The position numbers and the translations under genes were made by a program. The notes under the pieces were generated by a model that had not been told where the DNA came from, did no database searches, and saw nothing but the letters and a program-made list of their open reading frames with translations. Positions 1 to 6,233 of a stretch of DNA of 6,233 nt are shown piece after piece; position 1 is the stretch's first letter, and every line of letters starts with the position of its first letter. Origin of the DNA: UBA1413 sp964349885 (lineage in GTDB: Bacteria > Bacteroidota > Bacteroidia > Bacteroidales > Prolixibacteraceae); the NCBI GenBank assembly GCA_964349885.1, contig CAYGIQ010000156.1:1-6233 (forward strand), in the 5' to 3' direction.

Positions 1-2
1 TA

Positions 3-71
3 ACTATTACAACCCCTGGTTCATCCGAAATGGATGAGTTGGCCACCGTGTTTAAAATTGAACTACAATGA
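3..71 (+). CDS. C-terminal end of an upstream gene (partial, product unknown)
   Basis: Reading from base 3 gives an open frame of 22 codons that enters from outside the window and ends at TGA (69-71). The last residues read MDELATVFKIELQ. The stop overlaps the ATG of the next gene in an ATGA arrangement (68-71), a typical sign of translational coupling between co-transcribed genes. That overlap, and the protein-like alternation at the end, are the reasons for calling it coding. The other two forward frames hit stops at 1-3 and 35-37. The fragment is too short to assign a family. From its position it is probably another member of the same glycan-degradation operon, but that is inference only. 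Confidence 0.6.
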   Translation, partial: TITTPGSSEMDELATVFKIELQ

Positions 72-2473
72 TTAGGATTAAGATAGGCATACTAATATGT
101 TTTATACTGCATAGCTTCAACTTACAAGCTCAGGACAAGCTATACAAAAATCAGTTTCCAATATCGGACGTGAAGCTGCTCGATGGGCCGTTTAAACATG
201 CCCGCGACCTGAACCTTCAGGTTCTTATGAAGTACGATGTTGACCGTTTGTTGGCGCCTTACCGCAAGGAAGCCGGATTGCCCGAAAAAGCAAAAAGCTA
301 TCCCAACTGGGATGGTTTGGATGGACACATTGCAGGCCATTACCTCACGGCCATGGCCATGAATTACGCGGCCACCGGGAACAAAGAGTGCAAAAGGCGC
401 ATGGAATACATGCTGTCGGAACTCAAAGCCTGCCTCGATGCGAATGCAAAAAACAACCCCGAATGGGGAGTAGGCTACATAGGCGGTTTCCCCAATAGTG
501 CAAAACTTTGGTCGGCATTTAAAAAAGGCGATTTCGGTATTTATCATTCGTCGTGGGCCCCTTTTTATAATTTGCATAAAATGTATGCCGGGTTAAGGGA
601 TGCATGGCTTTATTGTGGGAACGAAGATGCAAAGTCGTTATTTTTAAGTTTTTGCGATTGGGGTATCCACATCACTTCTACTTTTACCCAAGAGCAGATG
701 CAATCGGTACTTAACATGGAGCATGGCGGCATGAACGAAACTTTTGCCGATGCCTACCAAATAACGGGCGATGAAAAATACCTGATAGCCGCGAAAAGGT
801 ACTCGCACAATATGTTTCTCGATCCTTTGTCGCAAGGGATTGACAATCTCGACAACAAGCACGCCAACACACAAATACCCAAGTTCATTGGCTTTGCACG
901 TATTGCCGAACTTTCGGGCGACAAAAAGTACGAAAACGCCGGCCGTTTCTCGTGGGAGACCATTGTACAAAACCGTTCGTTGGCTTTTGGGGGCAACAGC
1001 CGGAGGGAGCATTTCCCAAGCGTAGAGTCATGTGGCGATTACATCATTGACGTAGATGGCCCCGAGTCGTGCAACTCCTACAACATGCTGAAATTGACAG
1101 AAGATTTGTTCAGGATGCAGCCCACGGCTCATTATGCCGATTACTATGAACGTACCGTATTCAACCATATTCTTTCCACACAACATCCCGAACATGGTGG
1201 ATACGTGTATTTTACAACGGCACGGCCACGGCATTACAGGGTTTATTCGGCCCCGGAACAGGCCATGTGGTGCTGCGTGGGAACGGGCATGGAGAACCAT
1301 GGAAAATACAACGAATTCATTTATACCCACTCCGGCGATTCGCTGCTCCTTAACCTGTTTATTGCATCGGAACTCGACTGGAGAGCCAAAAAGGTAACAA
1401 TCAGGCAGGAGACCAAATTCCCTTACGAAGGCAAAACCAAGCTTACCGTAACAAAAGGCTCGTCGGATTTTAATCTGATGGTACGCTTCCCGGGTTGGGT
1501 GAAAAAAGGGGAACTCAAAATTACCGTAAACGGCAAAGAAGTTAAGCACAATGCGCTTCCTTCATCATATGTGGACATCGACCGGAAATGGGAAAAAGGC
1601 GATGTGGTTGAGGTGACAATGCCCATGCACAGTAGCATTGAGCGTTTATCCAACGTGCCCGATTACATTGCATTTTTGCACGGGCCCATTTTGCTGAGCG
1701 CAAAAACAGGCTCCGATGATTTAAGGGGTTTGGTTGCCGGCGACGGACGCTGGGGGCAGTACCCGGGAGGAAGACTGTTCCCGATCGATCAGGCGCCCAT
1801 CCTTATCGAAGATGATATTGATAACATTGCCGGTAAGTTGGAACCAGTAAAGGGCGAACCTTTGAATTTTACGCTCAACGTAAAAATGATCAACCCAATT
1901 AATGTAAAGCTGACGCCTTTCTCAAAAATTCACGACTCAAGGTACATGATGTACTGGTTGGCACTTACCAATTATGGTTATAAGGCTTACCTCGATTCGC
2001 TTACAAGCATTGAAAACCGCAGGATAGAAATAGAGAGCCGTACCATCGATTTTGTGGCAACCGGCGAACAGCAACCCGAAACCGACCATGCCATGCAAAG
2101 CGAGCATTCTAACTCGGGCAACAACCACAATGAATTCTATCGCGAAGCAGGCAGGGGCGGCTATTTCAGCTACGAAATGAAAACAAACTCCGAAACCGGC
2201 CTCAGGCTGATGGTGCGCTACTGGGGCGCCGAATGGGGGGGGCGTAAGTTCGATATTTACATCGACGATGAAAAGCTGCTGACCGAAAACAATACCGGAC
2301 GTTGGAACCAGTCGAAGTTTTTCGATTTGGAGTATGAAATTCCGGAGTCGATGGTAAAGGGTAAGGAGAATATAAGGGTTAAGTTCCAGGCTTTGCCTGG
2401 CAATACGGCTGGTGGAGTTTATTTTATCAGATTGCTTAGGGCTGGTAAGAAGGAGCAGAATACGAAAGGATAA
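68..2473 (+). CDS. Exported beta-L-arabinofuranosidase, GH127/GH146 type (DUF1680)
   Basis: An 801-residue exported enzyme predicted to hydrolyse terminal beta-L-arabinofuranosyl residues from plant or similar glycans in the periplasm. Residues 1-21 form a signal peptide ending in LQA before Q22. The (alpha/alpha)6 catalytic domain covers roughly 30-420, followed by a beta-sandwich to about 545. Two further C-terminal regions resemble the DUF4986 (about 560-650) and DUF6805 (about 665-795) modules usual in Bacteroidota members. Landmarks are the REHFP stretch (E314, likely acid/base by family analogy), PESCNSYN (E333 and C335) and MWCCVGTG (C402 and C403). In characterised GH127 enzymes the E-x-C and CC motifs bind zinc and the first Cys of the pair is the nucleophile. 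All are present, so it looks active. The architecture and the GGNS-REHFP and CCVGTG motifs suggest GH146 rather than classical GH127. The ATG at 68 overlaps the upstream stop. Length is normal for the family. Confidence 0.9.
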   Translation: MIRIKIGILICFILHSFNLQAQDKLYKNQFPISDVKLLDGPFKHARDLNLQVLMKYDVDRLLAPYRKEAGLPEKAKSYPNWDGLDGHIAGHYLTAMAMNYAATGNKECKRRMEYMLSELKACLDANAKNNPEWGVGYIGGFPNSAKLWSAFKKGDFGIYHSSWAPFYNLHKMYAGLRDAWLYCGNEDAKSLFLSFCDWGIHITSTFTQEQMQSVLNMEHGGMNETFADAYQITGDEKYLIAAKRYSHNMFLDPLSQGIDNLDNKHANTQIPKFIGFARIAELSGDKKYENAGRFSWETIVQNRSLAFGGNSRREHFPSVESCGDYIIDVDGPESCNSYNMLKLTEDLFRMQPTAHYADYYERTVFNHILSTQHPEHGGYVYFTTARPRHYRVYSAPEQAMWCCVGTGMENHGKYNEFIYTHSGDSLLLNLFIASELDWRAKKVTIRQETKFPYEGKTKLTVTKGSSDFNLMVRFPGWVKKGELKITVNGKEVKHNALPSSYVDIDRKWEKGDVVEVTMPMHSSIERLSNVPDYIAFLHGPILLSAKTGSDDLRGLVAGDGRWGQYPGGRLFPIDQAPILIEDDIDNIAGKLEPVKGEPLNFTLNVKMINPINVKLTPFSKIHDSRYMMYWLALTNYGYKAYLDSLTSIENRRIEIESRTIDFVATGEQQPETDHAMQSEHSNSGNNHNEFYREAGRGGYFSYEMKTNSETGLRLMVRYWGAEWGGRKFDIYIDDEKLLTENNTGRWNQSKFFDLEYEIPESMVKGKENIRVKFQALPGNTAGGVYFIRLLRAGKKEQNTKG

Positions 2474-2989
2474 ATGAATACATTCGATATGAAGATACCG
2501 TTTTTTTTCATTATAGCTCTGATGTTAATGGGAGTTGGATCGCTTAACCCATTAACGGCAAAAGAAACACAAACTGTTAGGGTTGTTGAAGATGGTGGTA
2601 CCGGTGCCTATAGCGCCATTATGCACACCGATGGTTCATTGCTGACCCATACTATATTCAGGCCCAAAGACCTAAGTGCTTTTGGCCATAAGAATAAACT
2701 GCACACCCCAATGCTCTATTTGCTTGGGGGCGAATCGGATATCGCCTACAATAACGGGATGGACGACTTTGAGCGTATTAACCATGTGCCGGTTTTTGTT
2801 GCTAATGTGGACGTAGGGCATGGTGGAACCTATGCCCAGCCCCATGGCGGCGAATTTACCAAAGTGGCAACCGCATGGTACAAATGGCAACTGAAAGGCG
2901 ATATCGAAGCAGGAAAAATGTTTACAGGCAACCCATGCGGGCTTTCAAAATCGGAAGTTTGGACAGTTGAAAAAAAGAATTTGGAATAG
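2474..2989 (+). CDS. Alpha/beta-hydrolase-type esterase, apparently internally deleted
   Basis: A 171-residue protein that begins on the base after the GH127-type stop. A signal peptide covers about residues 6-29, and Met6 (base 2489) is an alternative start. Residues 35-76 (VRVVEDGGTGAY... FRPKDLSAFG) match the N-terminal part of a family of secreted alpha/beta hydrolases common in Bacteroidota polysaccharide clusters. Residues 77-171 match their C-terminal part: HTPMLYLLGGESD, then VDVGHGGTYAQPHGGEF, then WYKWQLKGD. From memory, full-length relatives are about 300 residues or more. They carry between these parts a conserved WGNGAC segment and a G-x-S-x-G-type nucleophile elbow. Both are missing here without a frameshift, with the junction near K73-L76. 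The candidate acid D89 and His H116 remain, but no nucleophile Ser is visible. The product is therefore probably inactive as an esterase, or the sequence is a collapsed assembly. The family's substrate is uncertain; removal of acyl groups from glycans is plausible from context. Confidence 0.7.
   Translation: MNTFDMKIPFFFIIALMLMGVGSLNPLTAKETQTVRVVEDGGTGAYSAIMHTDGSLLTHTIFRPKDLSAFGHKNKLHTPMLYLLGGESDIAYNNGMDDFERINHVPVFVANVDVGHGGTYAQPHGGEFTKVATAWYKWQLKGDIEAGKMFTGNPCGLSKSEVWTVEKKNLE
2690..2704 (+). other. Putative in-frame deletion junction in the hydrolase gene
   Basis: Codons 73-77 read K-N-K-L-H. The sequence left of this point belongs to the N-terminal strand region of the hydrolase family, where the next residues are normally a hydrophobic strand leading to WGNGAC. 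The sequence right of it is the strand preceding the catalytic acid (HTPMLYLLGGESD). Relatives, as remembered, have a similar K-x-L before both segments, so recombination across a short repeat is a plausible route. The exact breakpoint cannot be fixed without an intact homologue. Confidence 0.5.
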
Positions 2990-3005
2990 AATAAATAGAA
3001 AAGTC

Positions 3006-4343
3006 ATGATCATATATCGCGTTGTTTTCCTAATTGGTTTTGTTATTGGTGCAATAATTTCTGTCAATGCACAAAACCCAATCATCCAAACCAATTATAC
3101 AGCCGATGCTGCTTCGTTGGTGCATAACGACCGATTTTATATATATGCCGGACGGGATCAAGCATCCATCACAGCTCAATGGTTCCATATGCGCGAATGG
3201 AGAATCTATTCTTCCGACGATATGGTAAATTGGACCGATCATGGGCCAAAACTTCGTCCTACTGATTTTAGTTGGGCCAGTGGCGATGCCTGGGCCAGCG
3301 AATGTATCTACCACAAAGGTAAATTTTACTGGTACATTACCGCCCATCACAGGGAATTGGGCACGAAGGCTATTTGTGTAGCAGTAAGCGATAGCCCTAT
3401 AGGTCCATTTGTGCCTGTACGAGAAACTCCTTTGATAACCAGCGAAATGACACCTACCACGGGTAGGTTCGGTTTCGACGAGATAGATCCAACTGTTTTT
3501 GTTGACGATGACGGACAGGCATATATGTATTGGGGCAATGGTGTTTGTAAATATGTAAAATTGAACGATGACATGATAAGCTTTTCTGGTGAAATCCACG
3601 AAGTGAAGCTAGCTAAATATGGAGAGGCTCCATGGCTTCAAAAAATCAACGGCACTTATTACTTGTCATACTCATCCAATTCTCCATCAACAATTGAATA
3701 TGCAACGGGTCCAAGCGCAACGGGTCCATGGGAATATAAAAACCGTATTCTTGAAATAGTTGAGAATTGTGTTACAAGCCATCAGGCTATTACCGAATTC
3801 AAAGGCAAATGGTACTTGGTGTATCATAACGGAACTTTGCCTGAGGGAGGCAGTTTCAGGCGTTCGGTTTGTATCGATGAGTTTTCGTTCAATCCCGATG
3901 GTAGCATCCCGATGATAACACCAACAAAAGAAGGCATTAAAGAAAGTATTTCTAAATTGAATCCTTATAAAAGGACTGAGGCCGAAACTATTGCTTGGTC
4001 CGAAGGGCTTACAGCAGAATACGATAATACTACAGGGGTTTATGTAACCAACATCAACAATGGCGATTATATCAAAGTACGCGATGTCGATTTTGGAAAA
4101 GGAACTAAAGGCTTTGAAGCAAGCGTAGCTTCTGCCTCTAAAGGCGGTAGCATTGAAATCCGTATTGGCACTGTCGATGGCAAACTATTGGGCACTTGCG
4201 AAGTGAAAACTACCGGAGGCTGGCAAAACTGGGAAACACATTCCACTAAAATTAAGAGTACAAAAGGTGTTCACGATTTGTATTTGATTTTCAAAGGTGC
4301 TGATGGTGAATTGTTCAACTTCGATTGGTGGAAGTTTAGGTAA
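3006..4343 (+). CDS. Exported GH43 glycosidase with C-terminal CBM6 (arabinofuranosidase/xylosidase type)
   Basis: A 445-residue exported enzyme. The ATG at 3006 is preferred because it opens directly into a signal peptide (residues 1-22, ending VNA before Q23). The in-frame TTG at 2967 would add a charged stretch and overlap the previous gene. A five-bladed GH43 propeller spans about 24-315. The expected carboxylates are D34 (general base, YTAD), D161 (EIDPTVF, pKa modulator) and E207 (GEAPWL, general acid), with a conserved His at 259. Residues about 322-445 form a CBM6 beta-sandwich (start RTEAET, W406, W409, end FNFDWWKF). GH43 plus CBM6 is typical of arabinoxylan arabinofuranohydrolases such as Bacillus XynD, so removal of alpha-L-arabinofuranosyl side chains is the best guess. 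Xylosidase or arabinanase activity is not excluded. The residues after D34 are A-A-S rather than the usual P-A-P. Sampled rows are AT-richer than the flanking genes. It starts 16 bp after the previous stop. Confidence 0.88.
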   Translation: MIIYRVVFLIGFVIGAIISVNAQNPIIQTNYTADAASLVHNDRFYIYAGRDQASITAQWFHMREWRIYSSDDMVNWTDHGPKLRPTDFSWASGDAWASECIYHKGKFYWYITAHHRELGTKAICVAVSDSPIGPFVPVRETPLITSEMTPTTGRFGFDEIDPTVFVDDDGQAYMYWGNGVCKYVKLNDDMISFSGEIHEVKLAKYGEAPWLQKINGTYYLSYSSNSPSTIEYATGPSATGPWEYKNRILEIVENCVTSHQAITEFKGKWYLVYHNGTLPEGGSFRRSVCIDEFSFNPDGSIPMITPTKEGIKESISKLNPYKRTEAETIAWSEGLTAEYDNTTGVYVTNINNGDYIKVRDVDFGKGTKGFEASVASASKGGSIEIRIGTVDGKLLGTCEVKTTGGWQNWETHSTKIKSTKGVHDLYLIFKGADGELFNFDWWKFR

Positions 4344-4364
4344 GTTTTATTAATAGCAAAATAC

Positions 4365-6149
4365 ATGATCATGAAAGTAAGAAATCAATTTTTGGTAGCA
4401 ATGACACTGGCTGTTTTTGGTGCAGTATCGTGCGTTTCACCCGAAAATGACACAACACTAAACGTTGAAGTACTGGCGTACTGGAGTTTTGAACATATTC
4501 AGCATCTCGATTCTGATTCGGTTTCTGTTCCGGTTGTGGGCGGGCCGCTTACCGCCAGCGACCGTGGCCCGGCGGAACCACAACCTTTTGTGCTGGACGA
4601 GTCAGGTAATGGTAACTTTTTGCAGGTGAGGGGCAGCAGGCCATCTCCTATTGTTTTTTCCGACAATGTGCCGGCTGCAACCATCAACGGAAAACCCAAC
4701 ACCCGTTCATTAGCCATCAAGCGCGGAGAGTACGTGGTTACTTTTGAGCGTCCGCTGCCTTACATCGACATGCGAAAAGGTTGGGTGATTGAGGCCAGCC
4801 TGATGTGCAACTTGCTGGGTACCGAACAGGTATATCTATGCAAAGAAGGTGAACGGGGCCAAATTGGGGGTGATGTATCCATTGGTTTCGACAACATGCT
4901 CAAAAGATATTTTGTTGAAGTAATGGATGCCGACGGCAACCCTCACCGCATTGCAGCCGGCGATGAGGTGGTTGCCGGCAAATGGTACGATGTGCGCGCG
5001 CAAGCAAACTTTAATGCCAAAAGCGGCCAAACCACGCTCAGCTTTGAGGTGAAAGCATCGGGACAATCCAGCTTCGGTAAAGCTACTACCACTAAGTTCG
5101 ATGGACACGCCTTGAAACGAAATGCAGGCATATGGGTGATTGGCCGTGGGTATCCCGGAGGTTTCCCCAATAGCTTGGCCGTGCTCGATGGCGGAATCGA
5201 CGAAGTAACGATTTCAGGGGAAGCATTGCCACGCGTACTTGGGCAAAACCCACTCTTTACTGATGCATATACCGCCGATCCGGCACCATTGGTCGTGGGC
5301 GACCGGCTTTATGTTTATGTTGGCCACGACAAAGCCTCGCCGGGTGCATGGTTCAACATCCCTGAATGGCTCTGCTATTCAACCACCGATATGAAAAATT
5401 GGACAGCACACGGTCCTGTTCTGAAAGCTTCAGATTTTCTGGGGGCTAACAGCTGGGCTGCATGGGCTGCTCAGGTGGTTGAAAAAGACGGAAAATTCTA
5501 CTTCTATGTAACCCTCAACCGGGAAGAAGGGCATTTCATCACGGTAGCCGTCAGCGACAGCCCAACAGGGCCTTTTAAAGAGGCACTCCCCGGAAAACCG
5601 CTCGTTACCGACGACATGACCACTGATTCGCACCGCTGGAACTCCGACATCGATCCAACCACTTTTATTGACAACGATGGTACGCCTTGGATGATGTGGG
5701 GCAATGGCGATTTCTATATGGTTAAACTCAACCGCAACATGGTTGAATTGGATGGGCCAATAACAAAAGTACCCTTCAGGAACGTTGCCGAAGGCCCGTG
5801 GCTTTTCAAGCGTGGCGACATATATTACAATGTTTATGCCGCCGATGCGCCCGGCGTTCAACCCGAACAGATTGCTTATGCAATGGCGCCAAGCATAAAC
5901 GGCCCCTGTACTTATGGGGGCCTGATTGCCGGCCCCGCAAAGCACGGTTTCACCATACACCCGGCTGTTGTCGAGTTCAAGGGGCAATGGTATTTCTTTT
6001 ACCACGACGGGTCCAACTCGTTGAACGGAGAACCCGGTGGCGATTGCCGTCGTACGGTTTGTGCAGAATACCTGTACTTTAATGACGATGGGACAATTAA
6101 ACCAATTGTACAAACACCCGAAGGGGTAAGTGTACCTCCTGAATATTAA
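4365..6149 (+). CDS. GH43 lipoprotein with N-terminal LamG/concanavalin-like domain
   Basis: A 594-residue lipoprotein glycosidase. Residues 1-23 are a lipoprotein signal with lipobox GAVSC, so C23 is the likely lipidated residue. ATG occurs at both 4365 and 4371, and either keeps the signal. Residues about 33-288 form a beta-rich LamG/concanavalin-like module (starts VLAYWSFE, ends GGIDEVTISGEALP), possibly glycan-binding. Residues about 294-594 are a complete GH43 domain. Candidate catalytic residues are D305 (YTADPAPLV, base), D430 (DIDPTTF, pKa modulator) and E476 (AEGPWL, acid), with H532 conserved. No CBM6 follows, unlike the neighbouring paralogue. The likely role is hydrolysis of arabinofuranosyl or xylosyl linkages at a membrane surface. 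The residues after C23 (VSPENDT) do not clearly match the known Bacteroidota surface-export signal, so the side of the outer membrane is open. It begins 21 bp after the previous stop, with no clear ribosome binding site, as is common in this phylum. Confidence 0.88.
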   Translation: MIMKVRNQFLVAMTLAVFGAVSCVSPENDTTLNVEVLAYWSFEHIQHLDSDSVSVPVVGGPLTASDRGPAEPQPFVLDESGNGNFLQVRGSRPSPIVFSDNVPAATINGKPNTRSLAIKRGEYVVTFERPLPYIDMRKGWVIEASLMCNLLGTEQVYLCKEGERGQIGGDVSIGFDNMLKRYFVEVMDADGNPHRIAAGDEVVAGKWYDVRAQANFNAKSGQTTLSFEVKASGQSSFGKATTTKFDGHALKRNAGIWVIGRGYPGGFPNSLAVLDGGIDEVTISGEALPRVLGQNPLFTDAYTADPAPLVVGDRLYVYVGHDKASPGAWFNIPEWLCYSTTDMKNWTAHGPVLKASDFLGANSWAAWAAQVVEKDGKFYFYVTLNREEGHFITVAVSDSPTGPFKEALPGKPLVTDDMTTDSHRWNSDIDPTTFIDNDGTPWMMWGNGDFYMVKLNRNMVELDGPITKVPFRNVAEGPWLFKRGDIYYNVYAADAPGVQPEQIAYAMAPSINGPCTYGGLIAGPAKHGFTIHPAVVEFKGQWYFFYHDGSNSLNGEPGGDCRRTVCAEYLYFNDDGTIKPIVQTPEGVSVPPEY

Positions 6150-6202
6150 TGTTTAAAAACCTATTGAACTGAAACAAATATTACGTAAAACTCAATGAGG
6201 AT

Positions 6203-6233
6203 ATGATTTCTTACGACCGCAGTATTGGAAAAA
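6203..6233 (+). CDS. Possible start of a downstream gene (cut by the window end)
   Basis: An ATG at 6203 opens a frame reading MISYDRSIGK to the end of the window, ten codons without a stop. It follows 53 bases of AT-rich non-coding sequence after the GH43 lipoprotein stop. There is no signal peptide in the visible part and no family can be assigned. Ten open codons occur easily by chance, so this is a weak call. The rest of 6150-6202 shows no terminator hairpin or recognisable Bacteroidota promoter. Confidence 0.2.
   Translation, partial: MISYDRSIGK

Noticed and set aside
1028..1549. 173-codon open frame on the minus strand, and other long minus-strand frames (for example 140-577 and 5430-6113)
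   Set aside because: All lie opposite clear glycosidase genes, show no recognisable domain, and are explained by the codon pattern of the real + strand genes.
68..2473. Possibility that the GH127-type enzyme is inactive
   Set aside because: The E-x-C and CC motifs (E333, C335, C402, C403) and the REHF glutamate are all present and length is normal.
2967..3005. TTG start that would lengthen the first GH43 protein by 13 residues and overlap the hydrolase gene
   Set aside because: The extension is rich in Lys, Arg and Asn and would precede a signal peptide that already starts properly at the ATG at 3006.
484..5172. A 14-base match (GGTTTCCCCAATAG) between the GH127-type gene and the GH43 lipoprotein gene
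   Set aside because: Both copies encode GGFPNS inside unrelated domains. A single short match is not evidence of a repeat element.
6150..6233. Possible terminator or promoter downstream of the last full gene
   Set aside because: The stretch is AT-rich but I see no stable hairpin with a T run and no convincing TTTG / TAnnTTTG pair.

Overview
The window looks like part of a carbohydrate-degradation cluster (polysaccharide utilisation locus type) from a member of the Bacteroidota. The reasons are the gene families present, the exported or lipid-anchored glycoside hydrolases, the lack of clear Shine-Dalgarno sequences at starts, and tight same-strand packing. No RNA gene, mobile element, CRISPR array or clear promoter was seen. 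Everything recognisable is on the + strand.

Layout: (1) bases 3-71 are the last 22 codons of an upstream gene whose TGA overlaps the next ATG as ATGA. (2) Bases 68-2473 encode an 801-residue exported beta-L-arabinofuranosidase of the GH127/GH146 type (DUF1680 fold) with accessory C-terminal beta domains. (3) Bases 2474-2989 encode a 171-residue exported alpha/beta-hydrolase-type protein. It appears to have lost its middle, including the nucleophile elbow, by an in-frame deletion. (4) Bases 3006-4343 encode an exported GH43 enzyme with a C-terminal CBM6. (5) Bases 4365-6149 encode a GH43 lipoprotein with an N-terminal LamG/concanavalin-like domain. (6) Bases 6150-6233 are a short tail, possibly with the start of another gene.

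Gaps are -4, 0, 16 and 21 bp, so the genes are probably one transcription unit. Together they fit removal of arabinofuranosyl decorations. The GH127/146 enzyme would release beta-L-arabinofuranose, and the two GH43 enzymes would release alpha-L-arabinofuranose or xylose from arabinan or arabinoxylan-like glycans. The hydrolase-like protein would once have removed acyl groups. Exact substrates cannot be read from sequence alone.

Nothing here amounts to a new kind of system. The two points most worth a second look are the apparent in-frame internal deletion in the small hydrolase gene, and the tandem divergent GH43 pair, whose members differ in base composition and accessory domains.
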